From NCBI RefSeq assembly GCF_910594005.1, contig NC_057817.1, positions 26,141,001 to 26,205,000 on the forward strand: a stretch of DNA of 64,000 bases, written 5' to 3'. Position numbers and translations under genes: made by a program. This document shows, piece after piece, positions 1-10,905 of the stretch. Under the pieces are notes generated by a model that saw only the letters and a list, made by a program, of their open reading frames with translations, was not told the origin of the DNA and did no database searches. The stretch comes from Cervus elaphus (taxonomy: Eukaryota > Chordata > Mammalia > Artiodactyla > Cervidae). Numbering within the stretch: position 1 is the first letter of the stretch; each line of letters begins with the position of its first letter.

Positions 1-344
1 TGCCTAAAATGCATTTTTTCAGCTCTCTTAAGTCACATATTGGTTTAATGTCTTATTCTGTTATCCAGGTGTCCTTTATGTCAGGATATGTATCTTAGAT
101 TCAAAGTTTCTGATTCTTAGGAGATTGGGCCTCCCTGTGGATGCCTTTGTACAGTGGCCAACACCTGGGTATTTTCCTTCCATCCCCCTCTATCTTTAGA
201 TAGACTCTGTCTTAGATGTTCTAGGAAGATACACAGAGTTCTAAAGAAGTGTAGTGCCCATCTTAGGGATTCTCAGTGTAATGGTAAAAACAAATATTAA
301 GAAAGAAACAGAATAAGAAGGGAAAAATTCTATAACATCAGAGC
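1..344. other. unassigned flank, no gene seen
   Basis: AT-rich single-copy-looking DNA at the window edge. I see no open frame of note, no SINE or LINE hallmark and no promoter-like motif. It may belong to an intron or to intergenic DNA continuing to the left. Confidence 0.4.
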
Positions 345-500
345 CAAGAGAGGATTGAAGGATCATTTAATTCAGATCCCTCATTTTTCTATTAAAGGAA
401 TGAAGGTCCAAAGAGGGGAAGTGACTTGCCCAGAGTCACCTAGAAAGAAAAGTGCAGGTTCCTATCTCTTAGTTCAGTATTCCTTCCACTACATCAGCAT
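345..500 (-). mobile_element. MIR-type ancient SINE fragment
   Basis: The stretch reading AAGTGACTTGCCCAGAGTCA, preceded by a degenerate 'gaggtccaaagagg' and followed by 'ttccttccactac', is the antisense form of the MIR/MIR3 core (remnant of a tRNA-derived mammalian SINE). It is strongly diverged, no TSD is visible, and the subfamily cannot be fixed by eye. Confidence 0.6.
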
Positions 501-677
501 TCCCAAAACTGAAGTTGATGAAACACTAATGTCCCTAAAACTGACACCAAGTTTTTCTCTAAAAAGGGTGCTATGGTCTAAATAATATTGCATATGGTGT
601 CCCCTGTTAGAGATTCAAAATACATATCAATATGTTAAAGGTTCTGAGAAGATGTCCTGTGGTTTAAGAATTTTGCC

Positions 678-779
678 CAGTGTTTCCTAAACTGACCTAT
701 TCATGTAATACTTTTTAAAGAAATTGCTATTAACATCACATGGGACTGTTTTGACAATTACACAGTTTAGGAAACACAG
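678..779. mobile_element. short DNA-transposon-like element with terminal inverted repeats
   Basis: CAGTGTTTCCTAAACTG at 678-694 and CAGTTTAGGAAACACAG at 763-779 are inverted copies matching at 16 of 17 positions, enclosing about 68 bp. A CAGTG... terminus and a total of about 100 bp fit a non-autonomous hAT/Charlie-type element. I could not find a clean 8-bp TSD, so a plain hairpin remains possible. Confidence 0.5.
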
Positions 780-2652
780 CACTTGTCTAAATACAACATG
801 AAGAGGATCTGAGTTGAATTCCTTCTAGAAAAGAGAGAACTGATCACAAATATGAATATAAGACTGCCTTCTTCTCTACGGAGGACAATGTGAAGCAGGG
901 TTCAATGAAAAGCAAGGTGGTGAAACGAAGCAGGACTTTGTTTGGCTCTTGGGCATGGAAGCCTTTCTGTGTCCCCCATACCTTGTTTGTGGGGAATAGA
1001 CTTCAGTATTCATCCTTACCTGAGTCCCAAAGGGTATATCCAAAGAGGTGCTCATCCAGGAAGGAAGGAGATGCAGAGACAAGGGAGGAGGAGCCAAGAA
1101 ACAATACCCAGCCCTGCAGCAGGGTCCTGGTTCTGCCCCAAGGGATACACACAACAGTACCTTTAAATTCGTTACAGAACTAAATCCCCCAACAAATGGA
1201 AGATGTCAGCATTCTTCTTTTCAGAGAAGACCATCTGAGGCCAGATTAAAGGGACCAGAGAAATTCACCAAGAGATTACCTGAAACCAGATTAAAGGAGT
1301 GCAGGCATTGCACACACCCTAATCTTATCAGCAGCCCCACTCTTGAACCATTGCTGGAAAACTCGTCACTAAATCCCCCTGCTGGGACACAGTTCTTGAG
1401 GGCAGGGAATCTGATGTGTCCCCCTTTGCCTGGCAAAGTAATAATGCTCTACTTTTCTACTTCACCTGAAACTCTGTCTGCAAGATTCAGTTTGGCACCA
1501 GTGCATAGAGGCTGAGTTTTCTGCGTCAGCAGAAGAATATTACAAGAGGTGGAAATAATCAATCAAAGACTTAATGAAGGGAGATGGATAGGGTTCAGAA
1601 ACCAAGTTCTTCCAATGGTGGAAAAGGAGGGAAAAGGTGTTATTATTACTACTACAAGATGTTATAATAGGGGGCTTTCAAATCATTCAGTTAGAAGGTG
1701 AAAGTAACTGCATTCTCTAGAGCAGAAGTCAGCACACCCCCATCACGAGAGGCCAGAGCTCACACACAGTAGGCATTCAGTAAATATCTGTTGAGTGGAT
1801 AAACCAGTGAAGCAAGCTGATTTACAAGTCATGGAGAGAGCTCATGCCAAGTGAATTCGAAGGTACTGCTCGTCTTCTGCACCTCCAGGGAAGATTAATG
1901 TTCTATGGGAAAGAGGAGTAGGAATCTATATCTAGATACCCACAACCATTGGCTCCCTTATTTCCATAGGGTCTGAGGGATTTTTCCTGGCAAACCCCAG
2001 CAATGAACTGAGTATGGCTGGTGGAGGGAATGAGTCAGGTTGAGCTGTTTGTTTTCCAGGGCAGGGACATGCAAGAGTCAATAAACACACTGGAGCCTCT
2101 TTGACTGGGCCTTGGAGCAAGAGATCAGCTTGTTTGTTCTAGGGAATTTGAACTTGGGTCAAAATGGCTCTCAGGGCCTCCCTTCCCTGGGGTAGAGACC
2201 TCCAGGCGGCAACTGAGGTCATCTGCTGGGCAGCCAGGTGCTCCGCCTAACAATGCATGCCACAGAAGAAAGTCCTTTCACCAGCTATTTTTTTTTCTTC
2301 ACAACATGCAGTGGACATGTCAATCTTCCACCTACTATCTGCAGGGTGTCTCATTTAACACAGGCCACAAAATTGGTGACAGTGTCAGCTTAAGGCTATA
2401 GCACATCCAAGTAGGTTCACATGCTTCCAGAATCCCAGGACTGGAAACAACCTTAAGAAACCATTTCAAATATATCCCACCCTCAAAGCAAGATCACCAT
2501 ACCCACCTATCTCTAAGTCAGTCTTCTTTTCTTCTTTCCTTTTCCTGATTACAGTAAGAATTTTAACTTTCTCAGCCTATCCAATCCCTGCTAGTCAGGC
2601 AACAATATAAAATTCCCGCTATGTGTTCCAGGCCTTTTTATTGGGAAGTTTC
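780..2652. other. unassigned stretch with one L2-like tail
   Basis: No gene is supported; open frames here lack recognisable domains and overlap one another on both strands. Within it, 1755-1805 resembles the last bases of an L2 3' end (…cacagtaggcattcagtaaata…). An imperfect direct repeat built on 'ccagattaaagg' occurs at about 1242 and 1285. 2400-2480 has faint MIR-like character. The rest is unrecognised. Confidence 0.4.
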
Positions 2653-2669
2653 TAATCTAAGTAAATTGA

Positions 2670-2870
2670 AAGTGAAGTGTTAGCTGCTCAGTCATGTCTG
2701 ACTCTTTGCGACCCCATGGACTATAGCCCTCCAGACTCCTCTGTCCATGGCATTCTCCAAGAATACTGGAGTGGATAGCTATTCCTTCTCCAGGGGATCA
2801 ACCCAGGGGTTGAACCTGGGTCTCTTGCATTGAGGGTAGATTCTTTATGGTCTGAGTCATCAGGGAAGCC
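2670..2870 (-). mobile_element. Bov-tA SINE with 17-bp TSD
   Basis: Read on the minus strand it has the tRNA-like head (…ttccctga…) and the BovB-derived tail that ends in a run like 'cgcaaagagtcagacatgac'. The flanking direct repeats TAATCTAAGTAAAYTGA at 2653-2669 and 2871-2887 differ at one position and define the insertion exactly. It is full length for the family (about 200 bp). Confidence 0.93.
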
Positions 2871-2999
2871 TAATCTAAGTAAACTGATAAAACTTAAATT
2901 TCTAGAAGCTGACTTGAGAATGCTTATTAAGCAACAAAGCCACAAGTTCAAACCAACAACTGGGATGAAAAGATAGAGACCCAAGAAGTATTCAAAGAC

Positions 3000-3285
3000 A
3001 AAAGAGGTACTTCAGGAAGGCTTCCTGGAAGAGGAGCTATGAAGCTGGGTTAGAGAGGAAGAAGGGACCAGAGGGAAGAGAAAAGTCGGAGATGACTGAG
3101 CCTGGGGATGGAAGTGGTTTAAGGGACATTTCAGAAGCCAAAAATGTGTAGTATGGACAGGAGGCCAGGAAGCAGCCTGGTTTCGCTAATAGACAATAGG
3201 GAGGGACAGGAAAGAACTGAGTGGAAGGAAGTTGATATGGGATCCTTGCAAGTCAATGTAGAGTTTGAGTGTGACAGGCATGGGA
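3000..3285 (-). mobile_element. L2 LINE relic, antisense
   Basis: The phrases 'ggcttcctggaagagg', 'gaggccaggaagcag' and 'ggaaagaactgagtgg' follow in the order found in antisense L2 copies (upstream part of the 3' half). It is old and diverged with indistinct ends. Confidence 0.5.
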
Positions 3286-3289
3286 AAGT

Positions 3290-3450
3290 ATAGTATTAAA
3301 TGTCTTGAAGTAGGAGTCAAGAGACATGCTTCCAGTCCTAAATCTGTGACCGTCTCTAGTACCATACGTCTTAGTCTGCTCATCTGTAAAATAAGGACAT
3401 TGGGTCAGAGGGTCCCTTGCAGTTCTGAAACTGCAGGATGCTAAGGTACA
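3290..3450 (+). mobile_element. MIR-type SINE fragment
   Basis: Contains the sense MIR core signature around 3370 (…tctgctcatctgtaaaataagga…), then 'ttgggtcagagggtccc…gcagttctg'. Diverged, without TSD. Confidence 0.6.
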
Positions 3451-4020
3451 AGAGACAATGAGGACTACAATGGCGGTTCCTGGACAAATCCATTTAATAT
3501 TTTTTCCTTACAAGACAAGTCTAAGTTCCCTTTATCCCTGCTACTGAATTACAGCTTGAGCATATTTACTACATCAAAGATTAATCCTCTAAACCCGGCA
3601 AGCTCAATGGTTGAGCAGCAAGGAAATATCTCTATAAAGAGAATAGACTCTATAAATTATTGGTCACTTACCTAGGGTTGTTACTAAATTATTTTAAAAG
3701 GATATATATTCTGCTCCTACACTCTCTCTTCTGTCTTTCTCAGACTAATTGCTTCCTGAACTAAGAAGGGTGCCCAGATGGAGACCTGGGAAGTTTGATA
3801 TATTCCGGATCCTTCAACGACTGAGATTCCGGATGATAAATAAACTGCTCAGTGGAATTTGAAACAACCTACTCACAGACTTGAAAGGAGTAGAAGGGTA
3901 AGTCATTGAAATTGCCCTCCTTTTTCCTCTTCTAAGCATTCCAAGCAGCAGAATATTTCCACTGGTTTCCATGAGGAAGTGTCAGCCTTCCCTTGCTCCT
4001 ACCTCGGGCCTTATCACCTG
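3451..4020. other. unassigned, no gene seen
   Basis: I see no coding, RNA or repeat signature between the MIR fragment and the CHR SINE. The sequence is AT-rich in the first half and pyrimidine-rich near 3900-3950. Confidence 0.35.
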
Positions 4021-4280
4021 GTTTTTTTTTTGTTTTTCGGCTGTGCTTTGTCTTCCTCGAGGCATGCGGGCTCCTTCTTGTGGTGCATAGGCCTCTGTTT
4101 TTGCAGCATGCGGGCTTCTCTTTGGATGGATCACAGGCTGCAGGGTGCTCGGGCTCAGTAGTCATGGATCATGGGCTTAGCTGCCCCGAGGCATATGGAA
4201 TCTTAGTTCCCCCACCAAGGATTAAAGCCAAGTCCCCTGCATTGAAAGCTGGATTCTTAACCACTGTATTACCAGGAAAG
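4021..4280 (-). mobile_element. CHR-type SINE, long form
   Basis: Starts with a T-rich stretch, the reverse of the A-tail, followed by 'ggctgtgctttgtcttcct'. It ends near 'ttaaccactgtattaccaggaaagtccc', the degraded tRNA-derived head of a CHR SINE read in antisense. It is 260 bp, close to the long CHR form, and more diverged than the CHR copy at 62574. No convincing TSD. Confidence 0.8.
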
Positions 4281-4289
4281 TCCCATCAC

Positions 4290-4640
4290 ATTGTATTTTA
4301 GATGTTTCTTTTTCTGTCCACCACTCTAGACTGCAAGCTCTTTGATGGCGGGGATTTAATTTTATTTATCTTTAAATAGATATTCCCTGGTGGCTCAGAT
4401 GGTAAATAATCCACCTGCAAAGAGGGAGACCTGGGTTCAGTCCCTGGGTTGGGAAGATCCCCTGGATGAGGGCATGGCAACCCACTCCAGTATTCTTTCC
4501 TGGAGAATCCCCATGGACAGAGGAGCCTGGCAGGCTACAGTCCATGGGGTTGCAAAGAGTCAGACACGACTGAGTGACTAAGTACACAGCACACCTTTAA
4601 ATAAGACCTAGCATAGTGACTACCACATAGTTGATCATTC
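4290..4640 (+). mobile_element. L2 3' end, interrupted by a SINE
   Basis: 4305-4370 shows 'ctctagactgcaagctctttgatggcgggg', the characteristic L2 3'-end block. The matching continuation 'acctagcatagtgactaccacatagtt' lies at 4605-4631, beyond an inserted Bov-tA. The two halves are collinear, so L2 is the host and the SINE the later insertion. Confidence 0.75.
4381..4594 (+). mobile_element. Bov-tA SINE inside L2
   Basis: Complete head-to-tail copy: 'attccctggtggctcagatg' start, 'caacccactccagtattctt' centre, 'aaagagtcagacacgactga' tail. The 9-bp TSD CTTTAAATA lies at 4370-4378 and 4595-4603. Both copies fall within the host L2. Confidence 0.95.
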
Positions 4641-4744
4641 CTTGTTCAAGCCTGAGTGCATAGATGAAGAAATCATTATCTGATTGAAAAAGACTGTCTA
4701 GTATCTAGCCTTAGTCTTCTGCTACCATAAATACTTACCTCCTT

Positions 4745-4985
4745 CTGTCTACAGGGCCAGTAAATGACACCTCTTTGCTCCTGAGTTAAATGTATAAACC
4801 CTCATCCTGGTACCTGATAAGCATCTTCATCACAGTTCTGATCACACCCTATTGTAAATGCTCTACTTGTCTATCTTCTCACTCACCTGAAAGTACTTAA
4901 AATGTGGACACCTTGCCTTATTCATTTTGTACCCCTTGTTCAGAGTAGTAGCTAATACAAGTAAGGCAATTTGTTGAATTAATCA
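4745..4985 (+). mobile_element. L2 3' end fragment
   Basis: The run 'gtggacaccttgccttattcattttgtacccc' near 4905 and 'gtagtagctaatacaag…ttgttgaatt' at the end are degenerate forms of the L2 3' terminus. Diverged, no TSD expected at this age. Confidence 0.6.
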
Positions 4986-4989
4986 AAGA

Positions 4990-5625
4990 AACACAGTAGT
5001 TTATATTTTCCATGTTATAACCAAAGAAAGAATCTTTTAGGAGTTTATTAAAGATCAGTCTCTATGATGTTGTGTTACTTGGCCAAAGGAGAGGCTTGTG
5101 GAGGCAATCATATGGCTATTTTAATTATCTAAACATGCTTCATAAAAACAAAAGTTGTCTATCCAGTTCAAATAGGTAACTGTCCACCTCTAGTATTTTG
5201 GAATAGTATTAATTCAGTCTCTCAATTGCACTATGAGGAGTATGGAATGGAGTAAAAAAAATGCAAACACGGCTCTGTTGTCAAGGATACACAGACTAAA
5301 ACACATCAATGAGGGTGAACATAAGAAAGATGAAGACTATCAGTGCTGTACAATTATCCAAAAAAGGCATTAGGCAAAGGAAGATTCTGGGGGTACCTAG
5401 CTTGAGAAATGGGAAGAGGTGGCTAATCATTCAACTTTTGAGAAACTCTCCTCTTATTGGGCCAGGAGAGCTTCTTAGGTGTAGGGAAGAAAGCACAGAC
5501 TGCTGGAAGGATGAGGAAAAGACCACCTAATAGTTTGAGGGAAATCAAGGCCAGACCCAAAATGTAAAAAAACTGCCCCAAAGTTATGAACAAGGAAGCC
5601 CAAGGTAAGTGGGAGTGAAATAGGA
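4990..5625. other. unassigned, no gene seen
   Basis: AT-rich sequence with two overlapping short open frames on opposite strands around 5309-5668, neither with a recognisable domain, Kozak context or splice-site pair. I treat these frames as chance. Confidence 0.35.
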
Positions 5626-5639
5626 AAAATAGGCCTGAT

Positions 5640-5746
5640 ATGTATGGCTGAGTCCTTTTGCTATTCACCTGAAGTTATCACATTGCTTGTTACTTGGCTA
5701 TACTCCAATACAAAATAAAAAGCTTTTTTTAAAATAAGAAAAGAAT
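5640..5746 (+). mobile_element. very short L1 3' tail insertion with 14-bp TSD
   Basis: The 107 bp between two perfect copies of AAAATAGGCCTGAT (5626-5639 and 5747-5760) carry the ruminant L1 3'-UTR end, including 'ggctatactccaatac' and the 'aaaataaaaagc' terminus plus an A-rich tail. This is an extreme 5' truncation typical of target-primed reverse transcription. Confidence 0.85.
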
Positions 5747-5764
5747 AAAATAGGCCTGATTCAA

Positions 5765-5970
5765 AAGTGTTAGTTGCTCAGTTGTGTCAGACTCTTTGAG
5801 ATCCCATGGACTATAGCCCATGAGGCTCCTCTGTCCATGAGATTCTCCAGGCAGGAATACTGGAGTGGGTAGCCATTCCCTTCTCTAGGGAATCTTCCCG
5901 ACCCAGGGATCAAACCCAGGTCTCTTGCATTGTAGGCAGGTTCTTTACCATCTGAGCCACCTGGGAAGCC
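5765..5970 (-). mobile_element. Bov-tA SINE
   Basis: Antisense copy. The reverse of the BovB-like tail at 5765-5800 (tagttgctcagttgtgtc) leads to the reverse of the tRNA-like head at 5955-5970 (gccacctgggaagcc). It lies directly beside the TSD of the short L1 insertion, so it was inserted near that site afterwards or used the same A-rich target. Confidence 0.92.
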
Positions 5971-7049
5971 AATGAAAGGGTCTCATGAATTCTTCTGAAA
6001 GTTATAGGTGTGCTGCAGGTGAACACTAGGAGAGATTGATGAGAATGTGAGCTAATTAATCAACTGGAAAACTGGATGACCAGACTCTAGATGATCCATA
6101 ATGGAATCTATACTTCCAAGTTGTGTGACATCTCCCACTTACCCACCTCTGCCCAAGGGGCCATTTCCTTTAAGAATAACCTCCTCCTTTTCAGCTCCAT
6201 GTTTGTCTCTTCCAAGAAGACTTCCATAGCTGATGACTCCCCAAATGCCCTTCTCCATCCACAGCAACTTGGATCTTGGCTGCACTACATATTACTCATT
6301 CATTTCCTGACCTTTTTTCACTCACTGTCTACCCCTGGAGACTGCAATCTGTCTCATCTTTTTAGAAGGGTACCCAGAATAGAAAGCATCTTATCCTCCT
6401 TTGTGCATTTTGCTCCCCAAAATTGTTCACGGTAGGAAAGCACAGACCACCCAAGGAAGACAGCCATCAGATGGCTCCATTCCCCGCATCACAGAGTCTG
6501 TGACGGGCTCTTCTCTCACACTGGAGTTATGGAGCAGGAGTTATGGCTCTCCCTGTAAAAAGTCATTATAATTATGAAAAATGTCTACAGCTCCTTCCAC
6601 CGTTTAGGCAAAGCCTCTGGCTGTCCCAATGAGCAGAGATTTAAGATCCTGTTCTCCATAAAGATGGCTAGATAGCTGTAGAGATGGATGTGGTAACGCC
6701 TAATTGGTCACTGTTGAGTCATCAAATCTGTTTCAGAAGCGGGACTGGACAGTCTCATCTGATAAGGGAGGGCTGAAAACAGCTCAGGAGGGTGGTGGCA
6801 AGGGGTTCTTTTCGCCATTTTGTCTGCGCTAGCTGCCCCCCGCCCCCGCCCACTTCTGATATCTCTTTGCTTGGGATTTCTAAAAACAGCAGATTCCACA
6901 GTCTTTCTCAGAAGTACCTTCATTCAACTTCCCAGTACCGTAGGGCTTCCTTTAAGTCTAACCTTAATCTCTGATGTTGAAAGTCCCAGTTGTTTCTGCT
7001 CCGGCTTCATGAAGGCCAGTATTTTCCTCTTTGTATGTGTGTGTGTGCT
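5971..7049. other. unassigned single-copy stretch
   Basis: No exon is supported. Part of 6300-6440 may be a decayed L2. 6541-6730 is listed separately as a candidate conserved element. 6805-6850 carries a local CpG-bearing, C-rich patch with a CGCCATTTTG motif (YY1-like core), but no CpG island forms. Confidence 0.35.
6541..6730. other. candidate conserved non-coding element
   Basis: High-complexity sequence without repeat hallmarks, containing the AT-rich homeodomain-like string 'cattataattatg' (6563-6575) and the pair 'taacgcctaattgg' / 'ttgagtcatc' (6693-6722). This texture is common in conserved enhancers. Conservation cannot be tested here, so this is only a prompt to look. Confidence 0.25.
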
Positions 7050-7063
7050 CTTTCAATACTTTA

Positions 7064-7266
7064 TTTTTAAAAAATAAAATGTTTATTTATTTATTTGGCT
7101 GTGTTTATTTATTTATTTGGCTGTGCTGGGTCTTAGCTGTGGCACACGGGATCTTTAGCTGTGACATGTGAACTCTTAGTTGGGACACATGGGATCTAGT
7201 TCCCTGACCCCGGCCCCTGCATTGGCAGCGCAGAGTCTTAGCCACTGGACCACCAGGGAAGTCCTG
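7064..7266 (-). mobile_element. CHR-type SINE with 14-bp TSD
   Basis: Antisense CHR copy ending 'ccactggaccaccagggaag'. The perfect TSD CTTTCAATACTTTA is at 7050-7063 and 7267-7280. Its tail end holds a perfect tandem duplication of a 22-bp unit (7081-7102 and 7103-7124), which explains the repeated TTTA blocks. Confidence 0.93.
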
Positions 7267-7409
7267 CTTTCAATACTTTAAATCACTGGTCAGCATCTTC
7301 TCTCCCTGTCTGCTTCTTCTATCATCACTCTTCAGCCTTGATCTTTCTCTTCTACATATTAATCACAACTTTCTTAGTGATAAACATTTTTCAAAATCTT
7401 GTGACTTTT

Positions 7410-7530
7410 TTTTTTTCCCCCAAGAATACCATTCCCTTCTCCAGGAGATCTTACTGAGCCAGGGATCGAACCGAGATCTCGCGCACTGTAGATGGAAAGA
7501 TTTACAGCCTGAGCTACCAGGGAAGTCTCT
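7410..7530 (-). mobile_element. truncated Bov-tA SINE with 12-bp TSD
   Basis: Only about 120 bp: the tRNA-like head and a little of the body, read antisense (…gagctaccagggaagtc). The perfect TSD CTTGTGACTTTT flanks it at 7398-7409 and 7531-7542. The polyT-like start at 7410 is therefore its A-tail, and the shortness is part of the inserted copy, not a later deletion. Confidence 0.9.
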
Positions 7531-7542
7531 CTTGTGACTTTT

Positions 7543-8111
7543 AAAAAACACTTTTCTAGAGTCTGTAATGACTATCGCTTGGTTCAGAGTGGGTAAAATA
7601 TATTATTCAAACAATAGTCCCTTTTGGCAGCAAACAATGTGGAAATATAGGCCAAACTCCAGGGGTCTATCACTAGGAGGCAGTAACTGATCCAGTGTAG
7701 AAGTGAGTGAAGAAGACAGCACTCTTCACAATTTGTGGCTTTAAAAGCAAGGGAAAGAGGTCAATCTGTGGTAAAAGTAGGACTTTTAAGATGGTAGAGG
7801 GTGTGAAATCTTCATTTCAGGCTTTTAAACATGAAAAACCATCCTCCTGCCTGAGTCCGAAAATATTTCAAATGGTAAAGATAACTTCCTGGGTAGATGG
7901 GACAGAATGACTTTTCAAGCAAAACCTGTGACTCTTCTTTGTTCCTAAGGAAGATGGTTTGGTTTGTGAAAATGGTAAAGAAATACTCTTTGTCTTAGGA
8001 GTAAAGGTGCAGATGCCTAGGGCAAGATGAGAAATAAGGACTGGCTCCCTCTGACAGTGGTGCTCCCTTTCCCACCCACCCACCCCTTCCAGGTGGATGC
8101 AATTGAGCAGC
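7543..8111. other. unassigned, no gene seen
   Basis: Single-copy-looking DNA between a truncated SINE and a BovB tail. Short open frames on both strands have no recognisable domain. Confidence 0.35.
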
Positions 8112-8120
8112 AACTCCATT

Positions 8121-8331
8121 TGTTCAGCTCAGTTCAGTTGCTCAGCCATGTCCAACTCTTTGTGACCCCATGGACTGCAGCATGCCAGGTTTCCCTGTTC
8201 ATCACCAACTCCCAGAGCTTGCTCAAACTCATGTCCATTGAGTCAGTGATGCCATCCAACCATCTCATCCTCTGTCTTCCCCTTCTCCTCCTGCCTTCAA
8301 TCTTTCCCAGTATCAGGATCTTTTCCAATGA
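8121..8331 (-). mobile_element. BovB LINE 3' end, 5'-truncated
   Basis: On the minus strand it encodes the last part of the BovB (RTE) reverse-transcriptase ORF, including the motif GRRRRGRQRMRWLDGITDSM, down to the element's 3' end. Direct repeats AACTCCATT at 8112-8120 and 8332-8340 mark the insertion. About 210 bp of a roughly 3-kb element, so dead on arrival. Confidence 0.92.
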
Positions 8332-8340
8332 AACTCCATT

Positions 8341-10297
8341 GGAGTTACCCCCAAAAACACTCTGCCATCATCCAACATTTTTACTGACCAAAGCCCGGAA
8401 CATCAACCCTACCCCTCACAGGCAGAAAAGTAGAGCTGTGTATTTATTGACTAAGAGCACATATTCCTTAAGGTTGTCCTCAGTATCCTTCTGTCTCTGG
8501 AATGCTCCTCCATCTCAACCACTTAAGTCAGAGATGAAAATTCTCTTCATTTAAAATCCATCACAGAAGGTGCCTCTGCCACTTCCCTGGTGTGACATCT
8601 TTCCTCTTTCTCCTATAAACCTAACATCACTCCTGGGCAGCCGTAAACAGAACCCATTTCCTTTTCTTCTCCTGCCTACACACAGAGTTGGTCGTCCAAG
8701 CTCTCTTGGACCAACCACTCGCCTCCCCATTTCAGTCTTAGAGATGAAGGTCAGACCAGGTGGTTAGCCTCCATCCCTAAAGTCTGAGTGCTCCTCCACA
8801 TCCAGATCCTCTTGAGACACAGGAGCTAGAAACGAGTCTGGTTTCTGTCTCTCCATGCACCTCAGAGCGGCTGCACCCCCTAGAGAAGGAGCATTTCCTA
8901 GTTTACTGAGCTCGTGCAAGGCTACCTGCCCAGCTCCAGAGGGAAGATGGCAGACGGTAAAAAGGAACCTTGCTGATACCCATCAGAATCCAAGGCAGAT
9001 AAAGCAAGGCAGCTTGCCATTCCTCCGAGGGCCTGGCACTCCCTGGAGGGACAGAGGGAGCTGGGTACCCTGATCATCCGGAGTAATTGCTGCCGCCGCC
9101 ACCCTGACAATAATAACCCCCGAACCACATGCAGCCCTTTTCATCTGAAAGATCTCAAAGCTCCTAGCCGCCAGGTGCTCATTAAGCCCTCTTGGATGAG
9201 GTTGGCCTGACGGGTCTGAGCCTTGCTACAGACGGCCAGGGTCAGGGGGTGACTCAGAGAACCTGGGATGCCAATGATGCAGAGGAGGGGGCCCACCACC
9301 TTCCTACACGTGGGAAAATGATTCTCCTTGGCCCAGGTCTGAGTCTCGACTCCAGAGGAATGAAAAGGAGACTAGCTCCTCCCCCAGCCCTCTACAAGCC
9401 AGGTCATGTAGAATGAATCCAGCACAGAGCTCGACTACCCCAAATACCAGACAGGACTGTTTACACCCCAAGAACTGGTGGGAGTCACAGGGAAGTGGGA
9501 ATGGGCAAGGGGAGTTTTGAAAGAGAAAAGCAGAAACGAGAGACACCTTTTCTCTTCATGGAAACAGCCCCTGAATCAAGAGGCTGGTTCTGGGCATGAC
9601 CCTGGGTAGCAAAGCAGAGATAGGTTAGTCTTCATTGCCCTGATATCAAAAGAGGCAAAATCTATTTTTCTACAGAAGTGACCTCTGTACAAAGACTGAA
9701 TTCAGAGTGAGAAGGAGGAGTTGTCATCCACTGAACTCTATACTTATTATGTGTAGGTCAGAATGTGAGTTCTGTTTACCACCTCTTCTGCTATCCTGTC
9801 TCACTTGAGAGCCTCCATCAGACCATGCCAGGAGTTACACGGATCAGGTAAATGAAAACATCCCCACCTGCCTCCCTAGTCCACAGAGATCAGTATACTG
9901 AAGTGAATCCAAAATCATTTTGAATGGCTCTTTCTGACACAGACCACAAAGCCTGCCTTTAGAAAAATAGCCCACAAACCAATCCCATGGACCATTTGGA
10001 TGGATCATTAGACAGACAATCTCAGAAAATCATATCCTTCACTCACTCCCTTTTTCTATTACAACTACCACAACAAAAGTTGAAAGGCCTTTTATCTGAT
10101 GGCATATGTGGTTTTGAATAGAGTCATATCTAATCTAAAAATAAGCTTTAGAATAATGGCATCTTTGGTAATAATTTGAAAATGCATAAATGGGCAAGAT
10201 TGCAAGCCTGTCTTGCTCTTTTTAGATGACCCAAAGCCAAATCACTACTGATTCATCTAGTAGCAACTGTTGGAATTTCAGGTATAGGTGCCTTAAA
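8341..10297. other. unassigned stretch
   Basis: No gene is supported. 8460-8620 has an L2-like feel ('tggaatgctcctccat'). 9070-9190 is a CpG-bearing block with 'gccgccgccaccctgacaat' and 'tctgaaagatctcaaagctc', the latter reminiscent of very old mammalian repeats. Otherwise unrecognised. Confidence 0.35.
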
Positions 10298-10311
10298 GAA
10301 AACGGCCTTTA

Positions 10312-10366
10312 TTCTACAGCAAAAACTAACACTACATTGTAAAGCAATTATATTCCAATAAAAATA
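10312..10366 (+). mobile_element. 55-bp L1 3' tail insertion
   Basis: 'aacactacattgtaaagcaa' followed by 'ttatattccaataaaaat' is the terminal L1 3'-UTR segment. GAAAACGGCCTTTA (10298-10311) and GAAAACTACCTTTA (10367-10380) match at 12 of 14 positions and look like the TSD. Confidence 0.75.
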
Positions 10367-10688
10367 GAAAACTACCTTTAGTGCACCTTCATACTCCAAA
10401 ACTAGAAGATGAGAATAGACATACTTAGTGGCCTAAACTGTGGGCTGGGAGGAAGATCATTTCCTGAGTATCAAACTTGGAGAACCAATGACTTAGGAAA
10501 ACATTGAGGGAGGAGCAAGAGTCAACTAATAGTTCCAGCTTGCCTCTGGAAACCAAAGCCCAGGAGACTCCAAGAAGTCCAAAGAGCCCCAGACCTGTTG
10601 TTTAACAGCCCCAGACCCGTTCCTAAAGGTTTCCATCACTCCACAACTCTACAGTCAGGAGAAATATCAGAAGTATCCTCTGTTTGGT

Positions 10689-10905
10689 GGCTTCCCAAGT
10701 GGTGTTAGTGGTAAAGAACCCATCTGCCAATTCAGGAGACTAAGCAACAGGGGTTTGATCCCTAGGTTGGGAAGATCCCCTGGAGGAGGGCATAGGAACC
10801 CCCTTCAGTGTTCTTGCCTGGAGAATCCTATGGACAGAAAAACCTGGCAGGCTACAGTCCATAGGGTCGCACAGAGTCCAACGCGACTGAAGTGACTTAG
10901 CACGT
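10689..10905 (+). mobile_element. Bov-tA SINE
   Basis: Sense copy of the 'ggcttcccaagtggtgttag' subtype with a clear centre (cttgcctggagaatcc) and the tail 'gactgaagtgacttagcac'. Several head changes make it one of the more diverged Bov-tA copies. TSD unclear. Confidence 0.92.

Noticed and set aside
8134..8328. Minus-strand open frame with a recognisable RRRRGRQRMRWLDG motif
   Set aside because: It is the C-terminal tail of the BovB reverse transcriptase in a truncated LINE copy with its own TSD, not a host gene.
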